Translations under genes and position numbers: made by a program
Shown here: positions 52,717-62,659 of the stretch, piece by piece
Numbering within the stretch: position 1 is the first letter of the stretch
Layout of the letters: each line of letters begins with the position of its first letter
Origin: Gemmata massiliana
GTDB lineage: Bacteria; Planctomycetota; Planctomycetia; Gemmatales; Gemmataceae
Reading direction: 5' to 3'
DNA: 64,000 bases
NCBI RefSeq assembly: GCF_901538265.1
Contig: NZ_LR593886.1
Location: 7,461,738-7,525,737, forward strand
The notes under the pieces: model-generated
Databases searched by the model: none
What the model was told of the DNA's origin: nothing
What the model saw: the letters and a program-made list of their open reading frames with translations, nothing else

Positions 52717-53040
52717 TCAATACCGCGGCACACTCGGATCGACCGTGAGCGTCCAGCGGTCGATCCCGCCGGCCAACGAAAAGGCTTCGATTCCCGCGCT
52801 GCGAAGGATCGCGGCGCCGGTCAAACTGCGAACCCCGTGGTGACAGTACACGATCACGGGCGCGTCTCCCGGTTGCACTTCTTCAACGCGCGCGGCGAGT
52901 TCACCCAGTGGAATGAGCACACTTCCCGGTAGCGCGCAAAAGGCGTGCTCGTCCGGTTGGCGCACGTCGAGCAGCACGACCGGCTGGCCCGCGTCGAGGA
53001 TGCGCTTCAATTCGGTCGGTTGGATTTGTGGAATCATCAT
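52717..53040 (-). CDS. Single-domain rhodanese-like protein
   Basis: A 107-residue cytosolic rhodanese fold has QPVVLLDVRQPDEHAFCALPGSVLIPLGEL and the active-site loop VIVYCHHGVRS with the nucleophilic Cys, ending in a conserved AGGIDRW. It can transfer sulfane sulfur, for example for tRNA thiolation or cyanide detoxification. It is the last gene of the minus-strand run DUF1559 - CxxCH protein - miaA - ybeY, 23 bases after ybeY; linkage to tRNA modification is suggestive only. Confidence 0.92.
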   Translation of the reverse strand: MMIPQIQPTELKRILDAGQPVVLLDVRQPDEHAFCALPGSVLIPLGELAARVEEVQPGDAPVIVYCHHGVRSLTGAAILRSAGIEAFSLAGGIDRWTLTVDPSVPRY

Positions 53041-53063
53041 CGAAACGCAACTCGCGATTCAGT

Positions 53064-53504
53064 TCACCCGCCGGCAATATCCGGCAGTCCCAATTTCGTG
53101 AGGTACTCGCGCTCCTTCGCTCGCATCTCGCGCTCGCCCTTGTCGTCGGTATCGGTGTACCCGCACAGGTGCAGGCACCCGTGGACGACGTAGAGCAGTA
53201 GTTCCAGGTTGGTCTCGTGGTTGCGATCGGCCGCGTACTCTTTGGCGACCTCGTAACCGATCACTACCTCACCCTCGAGGGTCTTCGCCCCCGGGTCCGT
53301 GTACGGGAAGGTGAGGACGTCGGTCGGCTCGTCGTGGTCGAGGAATTGCTTGTTCAGCCGGTGAATGTGCGGGTTGTCGACGAACGCGAGCGTGACCTTG
53401 CCCGCCTTCGTGCCCTCGCCCTCCAGGACCGTGCGTGCGGCGTCCTTGAGCTGCTGGAACTCGAGCGGGTATTCGTAAGGATTGGCGACGGATACGCGGA
53501 TCAT
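53064..53504 (-). CDS. ybeY: Endoribonuclease YbeY (rRNA maturation)
   Basis: The 146-residue metal-dependent RNase is involved in 16S rRNA 3' maturation and ribosome quality control. It has LAFVDNPHIHRLNKQFLDHDEPTDVLTFPY and the metal motif VHGCLHLCGYTDTDD. The classic motif has three His (H-x3-H-x5-H); here the third ligand position is Asp. The C-terminal MRAKEREYLTKLGLP is typical. Its start codon overlaps the end of miaA by four bases, so the two are translationally coupled. Confidence 0.93.
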   Translation of the reverse strand: MIRVSVANPYEYPLEFQQLKDAARTVLEGEGTKAGKVTLAFVDNPHIHRLNKQFLDHDEPTDVLTFPYTDPGAKTLEGEVVIGYEVAKEYAADRNHETNLELLLYVVHGCLHLCGYTDTDDKGEREMRAKEREYLTKLGLPDIAGG

Positions 53505-54463
53505 GGGGACATCATATTAGCGCCCCACGCTTTCAGCACGCGGTCGGCCAGGTCGGGCGCATCCGCCGGAACCGCCACGCACGCGGACATCCCGCGGAAC
53601 CACGTGAGTTGCCGCTTCGCGAACTGCCGCGTGTGCGTGCGGATCAGGTCGACGGTTTCGTTCCAATCCCCGCCGGACGCTAGGTATTCGAGCAGTTCGC
53701 GGTACCCGAGCGCTTGTCGGGCCTCGCGGCTGAGCGGGTGCGGCAATTCGCACAATCGCCGGACTTCGTCCAGCCAGCCAGCTTCGAGCATCACCGTGAC
53801 GCGCTGATTAATGCGGTCGTAGAGCGTTTCTCGTGGGATATCGAGTTTGACGGTCGGAATGCGGGCCGGTGGAGGAGCGGCGTGCGGCTCCTCGGTGAAC
53901 GCGGGGGTGTCCCAGGTCTGCTGCCAACTCGAAATCGGCTTCCCCGTCAGTGCGTGGACCTCGAGTGCTCGCACCACACGGCGCACGTCGTTCGGGTGGA
54001 GGCGTGCGGCAGTCTTGGCGTCTACTGCTGCGAGCCGTGCATGGAGTGCAGGGTTACCGTCGCGTGCGGCTTCGGCTTCGAGCGTCCGGCGCAGCTCCTC
54101 GTCCGCGGGCGGCCCCGGGAACAGCCCGTGTAAGAGCGCTTTGAGGTAGAACGGCGTGCCGCCCACGAAGATCGGTCGTTTGCCGCGTGCGGTGATGTCG
54201 GCACACGCGACTTCCGCGCGTTCGAGCCACGACGCGACCGTGAGCGACTCCCACGGATCGAGCACATCGATGAGATGGTGCGGGACGCGCGCACGATCGG
54301 CCGCGGAGGGCTTCGCGGTACCGATGTCCATTCCGCGGTAAACGGTCATGGAATCGATCGCAACAATCTCGCCGCCAATGCGTTCGGCGAGATCGAGCGC
54401 GAGGGCGGATTTCCCGCACGCGGTCGGGCCGGTCAATATGAATGCTTGCTCGAACACAGACAT
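53501..54463 (-). CDS. miaA: tRNA dimethylallyltransferase
   Basis: It adds a dimethylallyl group to A37 of tRNAs that read U-starting codons. The 320-residue protein has the P-loop GPTACGKSALALDLAERIGG, the substrate segment DSMTVYRGMDIGTAKPS, the HHLIDV motif, GGTPFYLKALLHGLF and the C-terminal REARQALGYRELLEYL, all standard. The ATG at 54463 is the natural start. It lies 17 bases downstream of the CxxCH gene and overlaps ybeY by 4 bases, forming a tRNA/rRNA maturation operon. Confidence 0.95.
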   Translation of the reverse strand: MSVFEQAFILTGPTACGKSALALDLAERIGGEIVAIDSMTVYRGMDIGTAKPSAADRARVPHHLIDVLDPWESLTVASWLERAEVACADITARGKRPIFVGGTPFYLKALLHGLFPGPPADEELRRTLEAEAARDGNPALHARLAAVDAKTAARLHPNDVRRVVRALEVHALTGKPISSWQQTWDTPAFTEEPHAAPPPARIPTVKLDIPRETLYDRINQRVTVMLEAGWLDEVRRLCELPHPLSREARQALGYRELLEYLASGGDWNETVDLIRTHTRQFAKRQLTWFRGMSACVAVPADAPDLADRVLKAWGANMMSP

Positions 54464-54480
54464 TGGGACATTCTACCGAG

Positions 54481-55848
54481 CTACTTGCTTTTGGGATCGA
54501 GCCGGAACCGGAGTCGCTCGGCCACGGACTTCATTTCCTCTTCGGCCAGTCGGAACCGGGCCTCCGGCTTATCGAGGACGCGCGGTCGGGCGCCCGGGTT
54601 CAAACTGCTGATCCCCATCGGGGCCGAGAGAGTGTTGATCTCGGCCCGGTGGCACAATGCACACTGAGCGGCAAACGTGGTGTGTTTGGCCGATCCGTAT
54701 TCCAGAAACAACCCCTGCGTTGTGTCGGGAATGAACCGGAACGGCTGCCTGCCGAGCAGCGAACCTGATCGGCTCCGGAAGTACACCCAGTGATCGATTC
54801 CGTCGTGCGAACTGGTCGAATTGTCCGCGCCGAGACGGAACGGGCCGGTCACGCGCCGCACCCGAACCTCGTCCACGACGGGCGTTGCAACAGGAATCAG
54901 CCCGTCGTCGAAGCCGACCAGAGTCAGTATTAGACCGACTTGCGTGCCGCTCGGAACTTCCGGACGGGCTGCCTTTGGTGCATTCGCAGCTTCGATCAGT
55001 TCGACGGAGCGTGTGCGGGTGCCGGCATCGAGAAACACGCGACTGGTTCGTAGTGTGGTGTCTCCGCGGAATAGTCGCGTGGACTTGCGCTCGATTTCGA
55101 CCCATGCCGGTTTCGGGCTTTGGTCAAACAGAGTGGGCGGGAGGAACGGTTCGGATGGCGACTTCGCTTCCGTGCGCCCGGCGAACTGTTTGGTGAGTTC
55201 GGCCGTCCCGGAGGGAAGCCCTTCGAGAACCCGCTTGGGCTGGGCAAGTGCGCGAACCGCTTTGGCCATTGCGGTGAGTAGCTCCGGATCGTCGTGTTTC
55301 CACTTTCGATCCGATTCGAGCCGCCACCACACGCTGAGTACGTCCCACTGAAGCAGCAGGCGGGCGAGCGGCTCTTTCAGTTCGGGCACGGCCGCGACCC
55401 GATCCGCAGACGAAAGTCGATCAAGTAATGCGAGCAACCGTTCGCGCCGGTTCGCGTCCACGACGACAACGGCAGACACGCGAACGTCGCCCCCGAATGT
55501 CGTGCGATCGACCTCTGCGCCCTTGCGCTTCCCGAACTGCCAGCCCTTTACGAAGAAGTCTGCGTCGGTCCGGCTGGTCCGCTCGGAGGGCAGAACTGCA
55601 GCCACTTCTTCGGGAACGAGCGATTGGGTGAAAAGGAGCGCGTGCAGTTCGTTTAGCCAGTGGTCCGCGTCGCGTGTGTAGGTCGGTACCGGGGTGCCCG
55701 AGATCGGTAACCCTTCGCGGGAATGCCCCGCTGCGAACCGCTCCACAACGCGCGGGGCGGGCGCGACGGGTCCGGCCGAGTGACTCGAACCGGCCAGAAC
55801 CGCAACCGCCCCGGCGACAAACACGACCACAACAGCACTAATTCTCAC
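54481..55848 (-). CDS. Exported protein with a C-terminal CxxCH haem-binding motif
   Basis: From the GTG at 55848 (GGAGAA 8 bases upstream) the protein has 455 residues and a signal peptide ([20 protein letters not shown]). The large middle part has no recognised domain but is tryptophan-rich ([15 protein letters not shown]). Near residue 400, [13 protein letters not shown] is a CxxCH motif, as in c-type cytochromes, so it may bind one haem in the periplasm. Its start overlaps the end of the DUF1559 gene by 11 bases, and miaA follows after 17 bases. Confidence 0.7.
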   Translation of the reverse strand: MRISAVVVVFVAGAVAVLAGSSHSAGPVAPAPRVVERFAAGHSREGLPISGTPVPTYTRDADHWLNELHALLFTQSLVPEEVAAVLPSERTSRTDADFFVKGWQFGKRKGAEVDRTTFGGDVRVSAVVVVDANRRERLLALLDRLSSADRVAAVPELKEPLARLLLQWDVLSVWWRLESDRKWKHDDPELLTAMAKAVRALAQPKRVLEGLPSGTAELTKQFAGRTEAKSPSEPFLPPTLFDQSPKPAWVEIERKSTRLFRGDTTLRTSRVFLDAGTRTRSVELIEAANAPKAARPEVPSGTQVGLILTLVGFDDGLIPVATPVVDEVRVRRVTGPFRLGADNSTSSHDGIDHWVYFRSRSGSLLGRQPFRFIPDTTQGLFLEYGSAKHTTFAAQCALCHRAEINTLSAPMGISSLNPGARPRVLDKPEARFRLAEEEMKSVAERLRFRLDPKSK

Positions 55849-56785
55849 TGACGATTTCTCCGCCCGCACGAGTGATGAGCGCGGCCACGGTCGTGGCACT
55901 GACCGACGACCGCAGGAACCGAACGGAGCCGTCGCCGTAAAGGATGTTGGCGCCGCCGGTGTGGAACGCATACAGCGACAGATTGTTGTTGCAGTTGACC
56001 ATGCACGGCCCGCCGCCCCCGCTCGAAGTCGAGGCCGTGCCATCGGTCATGAACCCGCGGACGATGAAGCCGTTGTACTCGGCCCACCCACCGAGTGTGA
56101 CGGTCGTTGCGCTGTTCACCTTCCCCGCGACCCAGTTCTCCGGGCGCCCGCCGGCTTCGGCGATCAGCACCGTGTTCGAGGTGCCGTCGGTGATGTCCCC
56201 GAACCGGGCCGGATTGTTGACCCCCGAGCCGATAATGCCCGGCGGGATCCCCGTCCCGTTCGGGTTCGCGTTGGTCACGAACCCGTTTGTGTACTGGGCC
56301 GTGGCGACCCCCACGGTAGCCGCATAGTCCGTGGCCGCGCCCGTAAACGCCGGGCTGGAACCCGGGATCGTGGTTTGGCGGTTTTGTGTCGGGACCGACG
56401 GGCAGACCATAATCGTGATCGGGATTGCGACCACGTCCTTGTTCCCCTGTTCGCGGTTGTTCAGATCGAAGTTGTACGCCTTGCGGACGTTGTCCTGTTC
56501 GATGAACGGCAACACCTGAACGCCCCAATAGGCGTTGACCGTGCGTGCTGGTGACCCTACGCTGCGCTGCAAGGTGGTGATCGGGAAATACCCGTAGTTG
56601 CTCTCGTGGTTGTGAAACGCCAGTCCGAGCTGTTTCAGATTATTTTGGCACTTCATGCGTGCGGCGGCTTCGCGCACCTTTTGGACCGCGGGCAGAAGCA
56701 AACCGATGAGGATTGCAATAATCGCGATCACGACCAACAGTTCGATCAGGGTAAACCCGCGCGGGGGTAAGTGTGTGCGACGCAT
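55838..56785 (-). CDS. DUF1559 prepilin-like protein
   Basis: The 315-residue protein uses the ATG at 56785, with AGGAGG 9 bases upstream. It begins with a type IV prepilin leader ([25 protein letters not shown]); cleavage is expected after Gly before FTLIELL. Next come [27 protein letters not shown], and the C-terminal [21 protein letters not shown] typical of the DUF1559 (SBP_bac_10-like) family expanded in planctomycetes. It is likely a pseudopilin-like envelope protein; individual functions are unknown. Confidence 0.93.
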   Translation of the reverse strand: MRRTHLPPRGFTLIELLVVIAIIAILIGLLLPAVQKVREAAARMKCQNNLKQLGLAFHNHESNYGYFPITTLQRSVGSPARTVNAYWGVQVLPFIEQDNVRKAYNFDLNNREQGNKDVVAIPITIMVCPSVPTQNRQTTIPGSSPAFTGAATDYAATVGVATAQYTNGFVTNANPNGTGIPPGIIGSGVNNPARFGDITDGTSNTVLIAEAGGRPENWVAGKVNSATTVTLGGWAEYNGFIVRGFMTDGTASTSSGGGGPCMVNCNNNLSLYAFHTGGANILYGDGSVRFLRSSVSATTVAALITRAGGEIVSEN

Positions 56786-57625
56786 GGCGCGGCACCTCCT
56801 CAATGGGTGAGATGGCCGCGAGACGCATGGCTGAACGCAGAGCGGTTCGGGTGCGGAACCGGAAGTCCTACGGAGGCTGAGCGGCTCGCTGGTGTGCTGT
56901 TGAGAATCAATCTCATCAATGCACAGTTTATCCTACCGGTGGTGGAGGTAAGGTCAACCGCGGCCCTCGGTGATTTTGTGATAATGACCTCACAATGTGC
57001 AACACAGATCACGAATGCGACCCGCGAGTTCACTCCGCTTTCGCACCCAGCCACAGGAGCGGGCAGTCGCGCGGCTAACAATTGCTAACATTTCCGGCCC
57101 ACGAAGTTCGAGACGAGCGAAAAGCGCGGCGATTACTTATATTTCATGATGAAATACGGACCAATACGCCACATTTTTTGGCCGGTAAAGACTAACACCC
57201 TCACCATTTTGTCGCCCCAAAACGGTGAGCGCTCTTCCGCGTTCACTCTGCACGCACGTGCCCCGTCCTCGCCCCGCTCCCAATCATCAATATTTATACG
57301 GTAAATTTTACCACTATGGACAAAAGATTACAATCAAAAATACCAGTTTTGCCCACTACGGAGCAACCCTAAGTACGCTCGCTCGCAGACCGCAGGACTG
57401 AGACCTTATCTCAGACAACTAAACCGCCACCGTTCACCCATCTCCAATCATCGACCGCTGCGATCGCCCGCGATTTTTGCACACCCAAGCCCCACAGAGG
57501 CCGAGAGTTGCGCAATATCTCTTTATTAAATCAAGTTATCCTGTGGAATATTTAGTTTTATTATTTATAACTAACGTCACCGACCTGCTGTCTTCACGGT
57601 CCCAATTCCCAATCGAGGAGCCTTA
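56786..57625. promoter_or_regulatory. 840-base AT-rich divergent region between two DUF1559 genes
   Basis: No gene is supported. From about 57110 the GC content drops sharply relative to the window. The region has near-palindromes TATTTCAT-G-ATGAAATA (57140-57156) and GGTAAA-T-TTTACC (57300-57312) and an AT tract at 57515-57575 just before the second DUF1559 gene. It probably holds the promoters and operators for both DUF1559 genes. Confidence 0.6.
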
Positions 57626-58606
57626 ATGGGCGCTCTACCGTCACGCCGTTCGGCGTTCACCTTGATCGAGTTGCTGGTGGTGATCGCGATTATTGCGATC
57701 CTCATCGGTTTACTTCTGCCCGCGGTCCAAAAGGTCCGCGAAGCTGCCGCACGCATGAGCAGTCAGAACAATTTGAAGCAGATCGGACTGGCGACGCACA
57801 ATTTCCTGGGCGTGAACAACTCGTTCCCGCTGGCCAACTACTACCCGCAGACCACGAACCCCGACGGCACGTACACGTCGGTCGATCCGAATTTCCACGT
57901 CATCAGCAGCGGGTGGTCCGTGATCCTCCCGTACATCGAGCAGGACAACATGGCCCGCCGGTACAACCCGAAACTGCACCCGTTCGATACCACCGATCCG
58001 GACGGCGACGGGTTCACCAATCAGATGATCTCGAACATGCCACTGAAGACCTTCGTGGCTCCCGCCGACCCTCAACCCGTCGCGGTGCAGTACCCGGGCT
58101 GGTCGAGCTACTACTGGTGCTCGGGCAACCGCCGGTACCTGGGCGTCGGGCAACCGGGTACGGGGGCCGACGGGTTCACGCCCTCCGACGGGGTTATCCT
58201 CCCCGGAAAAGAAGGCGCTCGCGTTACCCTGTTGAGCATCACCGACGGCACGTCGAACACATTTCTCGCCGGCGAGGGGCACCACACGCTCAAGGGATAT
58301 TCGTTCACGAGCGGCCCGCTCGCGGGGCAAGCGCGGACCGGCGACACGACGTGGAACTACGGCCACATCTACTTCAGTTACCAGTACACCGAAGCCCCGA
58401 TGAACACCCAGCAGGTCGCGAGCTGGGCTTACGACCCGGCCCGCACCGCAGAAGACGGCAAGTACAGCTTCCGCAGCTCCCACGTCGGCGGCGTGAACTT
58501 TCTCCTCTGCGACGGCTCGGTTCGGTTCATCAGCCAATCGATCCCGATGGCGACGTACAAGGCACTCGGAAGCCGCGCGGGTGGGGAAGTGATCGGCAAC
58601 TACTAG
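57626..58606 (+). CDS. DUF1559 prepilin-like protein
   Basis: A 326-residue DUF1559 protein begins with the prepilin leader [22 protein letters not shown], followed by [25 protein letters not shown]. It ends [23 protein letters not shown], the family's hallmark. GAGG precedes the ATG at 57626 by about 8 bases. It is divergent from the other DUF1559 gene and differs strongly from it in the middle domain. It is followed by an inverted repeat whose arm is shared with 13245. Confidence 0.93.
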   Translation: MGALPSRRSAFTLIELLVVIAIIAILIGLLLPAVQKVREAAARMSSQNNLKQIGLATHNFLGVNNSFPLANYYPQTTNPDGTYTSVDPNFHVISSGWSVILPYIEQDNMARRYNPKLHPFDTTDPDGDGFTNQMISNMPLKTFVAPADPQPVAVQYPGWSSYYWCSGNRRYLGVGQPGTGADGFTPSDGVILPGKEGARVTLLSITDGTSNTFLAGEGHHTLKGYSFTSGPLAGQARTGDTTWNYGHIYFSYQYTEAPMNTQQVASWAYDPARTAEDGKYSFRSSHVGGVNFLLCDGSVRFISQSIPMATYKALGSRAGGEVIGNY

Positions 58607-58633
58607 TCGCGTTTCGGGATCGTAGCGGGTTGG

Positions 58634-58730
58634 ACGAGCCGCGACCGCAAGGGAGCGGGAGACTTCCAGTGCTAAATCGCGACCACGCGACACGTGTCGC
58701 GCCTCCCGCTCCCTTGCGGTCGCGGCTCGT
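58634..58730. repeat. 28-bp perfect inverted repeat, second copy of the 13245 arm
   Basis: The arm 58634-58661 is the exact reverse complement of 58703-58730, with a 41-base spacer containing CGACACGTGTCG, itself palindromic. Twenty-four consecutive arm bases are the same as those at 13245-13268. It follows the DUF1559 gene by 27 bases, the same distance as the first copy from its gene. Confidence 0.92.
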
Positions 58731-58768
58731 TGCGAAGGAGGCTGAAACCGGATTAGCGGAGTGCGTGC

Positions 58769-58975
58769 GTGAAACGATTCGCGTTGCTGGCAATCGCCCT
58801 CGTATCGGCCGGGTGCGGGCCGTCCGCCCCCGCGACGGGCGAACCGGCCAAGAAGATCACCTGGTCCGAGTACCAGAAGATGGACGCCGAGCAGAAAGAC
58901 GACCCCTACGTCGTGGACAACCTCGACAACGAGGCCAAGAAGAAGCGGGCCGAAAGCGCCCGCAAGAAAAAGTGA
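58769..58975 (+). CDS. Small lipoprotein
   Basis: A 68-residue protein from a GTG at 58769 has a lipoprotein signal (LLAIALVSAGC, lipobox SAGC). A short acidic-basic mature part follows (YQKMDAEQKDDPYVVDNLDNEAKKK) and the last ~15 residues are very Lys/Arg-rich. Similar tiny lipoproteins often follow DUF1559 genes in planctomycetes, which supports the call. Function unknown. Confidence 0.75.
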   Translation: MKRFALLAIALVSAGCGPSAPATGEPAKKITWSEYQKMDAEQKDDPYVVDNLDNEAKKKRAESARKKK

Positions 58976-59026
58976 CATTCGCCCCGATTTTGTTTCCAAC
59001 TACCAACCGACCGAAAGGACCGACCC

Positions 59027-59695
59027 ATGATCCGCTCTCTACTCGTTCTCACAGCGCTCGTCGCGGCTCCGTTCGTGGCAACCGCCCACATGGTTTACGT
59101 CGTGCCCGGCGCCGACGGGAAGGCCATCGTTGTCGTGTTCAGTGACACGCTCGATCCCGACACGAAGGTGACGACCGACAAACTCACCGGGCTGAAACTG
59201 ACCGGCCACACGGCCGATGGCAAGAGCGTCGCGGTTGAAGCCAAGCGGGAACCGCACCAGTTCACGGCCGCCCTACCCGCCGGGACCGCGGTTGTTTCTG
59301 GCGACGTCATTTACGGCCTCATGACCAAGAGCGAGAAGCCGACGCTGCTCGTGTACCACCCGAAAGCGGTGACGGGCGGGGCGACCGGCACCAAGGCGAC
59401 TGTGGGGGAATCCGCGGCGCTGGAAGTGGTGCCGGTCACGGAAGGTGGGAAGATCCGGTTCCGGCTGCTCGCGAAAGGAAAGCCGGTTGCCGGTTCAGAG
59501 GGGACTGTGCTGCTGCCGGACGGGAAGAAGGAAAAGGTGACGACCGACAAGGACGGTTACACGACCGCTTTTGAAGGGAGCGGGCGATTCGCCGCGTGGT
59601 TCCGTCACGCCGAAACCCGAGCGGGAGAACACGACGGCAAGAAGTTCGAGGAAGTTCGCCACTACGCCACGCTCGTCGCCGACGTCGCCAAGTAA
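59027..59695 (+). CDS. Secreted DUF4198-like (NikM-type) protein
   Basis: The 222-residue protein has a signal peptide (LLVLTALVAAPFVATAHMVYV) whose mature N-terminus begins with His. The fold appears as two beta-sandwich parts: residues 25-110 (AIVVVFSDTLDPDTKVTTDKL) and a C-terminal carboxypeptidase-regulatory-like module (LAKGKPVAGSEGTVLLPDGKKEKVTTDKDGYTTAF). This resembles DUF4198/NikM-type periplasmic domains implicated in metal uptake. The metal link is inference. GAAAGGA precedes the ATG at 59027. Confidence 0.75.
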   Translation: MIRSLLVLTALVAAPFVATAHMVYVVPGADGKAIVVVFSDTLDPDTKVTTDKLTGLKLTGHTADGKSVAVEAKREPHQFTAALPAGTAVVSGDVIYGLMTKSEKPTLLVYHPKAVTGGATGTKATVGESAALEVVPVTEGGKIRFRLLAKGKPVAGSEGTVLLPDGKKEKVTTDKDGYTTAFEGSGRFAAWFRHAETRAGEHDGKKFEEVRHYATLVADVAK

Positions 59696-59735
59696 CCACC
59701 TCCATCTCATTCGGAATCGTGTCGCTTTGATTGAC

Positions 59736-59811
59736 TTCTGTAGCCGGCCTCTGCGAGGCCGGTGAGCCACAAACAGTGGACATCCCGGCCTCGCAGAGGC
59801 CGGCTACAGAA
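59736..59811. repeat. 27-bp perfect inverted repeat
   Basis: The arm 59736-59762 (TGTAGCCGGCCTCTGCGAGG core) is the exact reverse complement of 59785-59811, with a 22-base spacer. Each arm also contains an internal palindrome (GGCCTCTGCGAGGCC), so alternative foldings are possible. It lies 40 bases after the DUF4198-like gene. Confidence 0.92.
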
Positions 59812-59853
59812 AACGACCCGCCCGCGCGGGTCAACACCCCACGAGGACCAAAG

Positions 59854-61422
59854 ATGACCCGTGAACCCGTGTGGGACGTGTCGGCCGCGTCCCACTTACT
59901 CAGCCGCACCAGTTTCGGTGGCACCCCGCAGCAAGCCGAGCGACTGGCCGCGCGCCCGCTCAAGGACGCGGTTTCCGCACTCATCGAAGACGCTCAGCGT
60001 GCCCCCGCGCCGCAGAAGCCCGCGTGGGTGAAAGAACCGTGGGTGAACACCGAGCGCGTGTACCCGGAGACGACCAACGAAGAGCGGATGGAGAACCACC
60101 GCAAGGCGGGCGAGCGCCAGTCCCGCGAGCGGAACGAACTCCGGTGCTGGTGGATCGATCACGCGATCCGCACGCCCGCGCCGCTCCGCGAGGTGATGAC
60201 GCTGTTCTGGCACGGGCACTTCACCACCGAAGCGCGCCGGATGTCCGTCGCCCAGCCGCTCTACACTCAAAACGCGGCACTCCGGGCGCACGCACTGGGC
60301 AACTTCCGCGATCTGCTTGAAGCGGTCGCGCTCGACGCCGCGATGATGATGTACCTCAACATGGAGGACAGCGACGCGAAGAAGCCGAACGAGAACTTCG
60401 CCCGCGAACTCCTCGAACTGTTCACGCTCGGGATCGGCAACTATTCCGAAACCGACATCAAGGAGATCGCACGGGCACTCACTGGTTGGACGCTCAGCGC
60501 TCCGTTCGGGACCAAAACGCGACCACTCGTTGAGGGAGCGCCGCGTGCCTTCTGCCGCGATGGGCTGGTGCCGACGTTCGTGAAGGATAAGCACGACGCG
60601 GGCGAAAAGACCGTTCTCGGCAAGACCGGTCGGTTCGGGGCAAAGGAGGTTCTCGATATCGTTGCGACCCACCCCGCGACCGCGAAGTTCGTAGCGGGCA
60701 AGCTGGTCGCGTTCTTCGGCGCCGCGGACCCGAAGAACGAACTCCGGGACCGTGTCTCCGAAGCGTTCACCGCGTCGAAGGGGAATATCGCTTCAGCACT
60801 GGCCGTGTTGCTAACGGCGCCGGAGTTCTTCGCGAAGGAGAGCCGCGGAACGCTCATCAAGTCGCCGGTGCATTTGCTCGTCGGCACCTGCCGATTGCTC
60901 GATCTCGATGTCACGGCCACGCCGAGCCTGGCACAAGTCACAGCCGCGATGGGGCAGGAACTGTTCAACCCGCCGAACGTGAAGGGCTGGCCGGGCGGTC
61001 GGGATTGGATCAGTTCGGGAACGCTGGCCGTCCGCTATCACCTGCCGGAAGCGCTGTTCGATGGCACGGAGCCGGGCGGATTCGAGCCACTCGCGACTGA
61101 CCGGTTCTTCGCACTCCCGGCCGACGAAACCGCGCGCCGCGATCTCATCAAGCGCATCCAAGCGGCTGACCAGTTGCGAAAGACCGAGCGCAAAAAAGAC
61201 GGGTTCAAAGTGACTTTCACCCCCGCAAAAGCAATTGGCGAGAAGGTTCCAGAGAAGGCCGAAGTGCTGGTCGACGTGCTTCTGGCCCGGCTCCTCGCGG
61301 TTCCCTCGCGCCCCGACACGAAGGCCGCGCTCGTCGATGCCGTCAACCAAGTCGAACCGGCCGAGCGCGTGAAGCTCGCGTGCCGGCTGATCCTCATGAC
61401 CCCCGAATACCAACTCGCCTAA
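59854..61422 (+). CDS. DUF1800-family protein
   Basis: The 522-residue protein is started at the ATG at 59854 (GAGG 8 bases upstream). Family features are AASHLLSRTSFGGTPQQAERL, LREVMTLFWHGHFTT, NENFARELLELFTLGIGNYSETDIKEIARALTGW, the FVAGKLVAFF segment and LFNPPNVKGWPGGRDWISSGTL near the end. DUF1800 proteins are nearly always paired with DUF1501 proteins, as here. The function is not established; they are abundant in planctomycetes. The DUF1501 gene follows after 11 bases. Confidence 0.93.
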   Translation: MTREPVWDVSAASHLLSRTSFGGTPQQAERLAARPLKDAVSALIEDAQRAPAPQKPAWVKEPWVNTERVYPETTNEERMENHRKAGERQSRERNELRCWWIDHAIRTPAPLREVMTLFWHGHFTTEARRMSVAQPLYTQNAALRAHALGNFRDLLEAVALDAAMMMYLNMEDSDAKKPNENFARELLELFTLGIGNYSETDIKEIARALTGWTLSAPFGTKTRPLVEGAPRAFCRDGLVPTFVKDKHDAGEKTVLGKTGRFGAKEVLDIVATHPATAKFVAGKLVAFFGAADPKNELRDRVSEAFTASKGNIASALAVLLTAPEFFAKESRGTLIKSPVHLLVGTCRLLDLDVTATPSLAQVTAAMGQELFNPPNVKGWPGGRDWISSGTLAVRYHLPEALFDGTEPGGFEPLATDRFFALPADETARRDLIKRIQAADQLRKTERKKDGFKVTFTPAKAIGEKVPEKAEVLVDVLLARLLAVPSRPDTKAALVDAVNQVEPAERVKLACRLILMTPEYQLA

Positions 61423-61433
61423 CGGAGATTTTC

Positions 61434-62648
61434 ATGTTTCCCTCAATTGACCGCCGGCGGCTCTTGAGTGTCGGGGCGCTCACCGCGACCGTGCCCGGCT
61501 TCCTGTCCGAAACCGGCCGACTGATCGCGGGCGATCGAACCCCGTCACTCGCTGCGAACAAGGACCGCGTGCTGGTGGTGATTCAACTGGCGGGCGGGAA
61601 CGACGGGCTGAACACGCTCGTGCCGTTCCGCGACGATGCGTACTACAAGGCGCGCCCCAAAATCGCGATCGCGCGGGACAAAGCGCTGAAGGTGACTGAC
61701 GAGTTCGCACTGCACCCTGAAATGAAGGAACTGCGTGCGCTTCACGATGATGGGCGACTCGGCATCGTCAGTAACGTAGGGTACCCGAACCCGAATCGTT
61801 CGCACTTCCGCGCCACCGAAATCTGGGAAACCGCGACCCCGGAGAAGGACGTACTAACGGGCTGGGTCGGGCGGTACTTCGACGCGGAGTGCCGCGGGGT
61901 CGCGTCGCCGATGCTCGGGCTACAACTGGGCGAAAAGGCCGCGCTGACGTTCGCGCATACCAAGAGCCGGGCCGTTACGCTCACCAATCCGCGATTGTTC
62001 CAGTGGGACACTGGCACCACCGGCTACGCGATGGACCGGCTGAACCGCGTGCGCGCGACGGGGAACGATCAGCTCGATTTCCTCCAGCGCACGGCGAACG
62101 ACACGCTCACACTCTCGAAGAAGATTCAGGACGCACTGAAGGACACGCGGACCGCGACCGAGTACGCACCGTTCAATTTCTCGCAGTCGCTCAAAGTGGT
62201 CGCGCAGATGATCGCCGCGGACGTACCGACGCGGGTGTATTACGTCTCGCTCGGCGGGTTCGATACGCACGTCACGCAGGTCGGCCGGCACGCCGGGCTG
62301 CTCCAGGAACTGAGTCAGGGACTCGGCAGCTTCGTCAAGGACTTGAAGGCTCTGGGGCACCTCGATCGCACACTGGTAATGACGTTCAGTGAGTTCGGCC
62401 GGCGGGTCGCGGAGAACGAGCAGCAAGGAACCGACCACGGCACCGCGGGCGTGATGTTCCTGGCTGGCGGGAACGTGAAAGCCGGTATTCACGGCGCTCG
62501 ACCGAATCTGACCGATCTCGATGAAGGCGACTTAAAGTTCGGAACGGACTTCCGCCGCGTGTACGCGACCGTTCTCGCGAACTGGTTCAAGGCGGACCCG
62601 AAGTCGATTCTAGGCGGGGAGTTCCAGCCGCTCCCGTGCCTCGCGTGA
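61434..62648 (+). CDS. DUF1501-family (sulfatase-like fold) protein
   Basis: From the ATG at 61434 (GGAGA upstream) the protein has 404 residues. It has a Tat-like leader ([19 protein letters not shown]), then [47 protein letters not shown] and, near the end, [33 protein letters not shown]. These are the DUF1501 hallmarks, distantly related to sulfatases and alkaline phosphatases. It is likely exported. It is operonic with the DUF1800 gene; the pair's role is unknown. Confidence 0.93.
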   Translation: MFPSIDRRRLLSVGALTATVPGFLSETGRLIAGDRTPSLAANKDRVLVVIQLAGGNDGLNTLVPFRDDAYYKARPKIAIARDKALKVTDEFALHPEMKELRALHDDGRLGIVSNVGYPNPNRSHFRATEIWETATPEKDVLTGWVGRYFDAECRGVASPMLGLQLGEKAALTFAHTKSRAVTLTNPRLFQWDTGTTGYAMDRLNRVRATGNDQLDFLQRTANDTLTLSKKIQDALKDTRTATEYAPFNFSQSLKVVAQMIAADVPTRVYYVSLGGFDTHVTQVGRHAGLLQELSQGLGSFVKDLKALGHLDRTLVMTFSEFGRRVAENEQQGTDHGTAGVMFLAGGNVKAGIHGARPNLTDLDEGDLKFGTDFRRVYATVLANWFKADPKSILGGEFQPLPCLA

Positions 62649-62659
62649 CAACGAATTGT

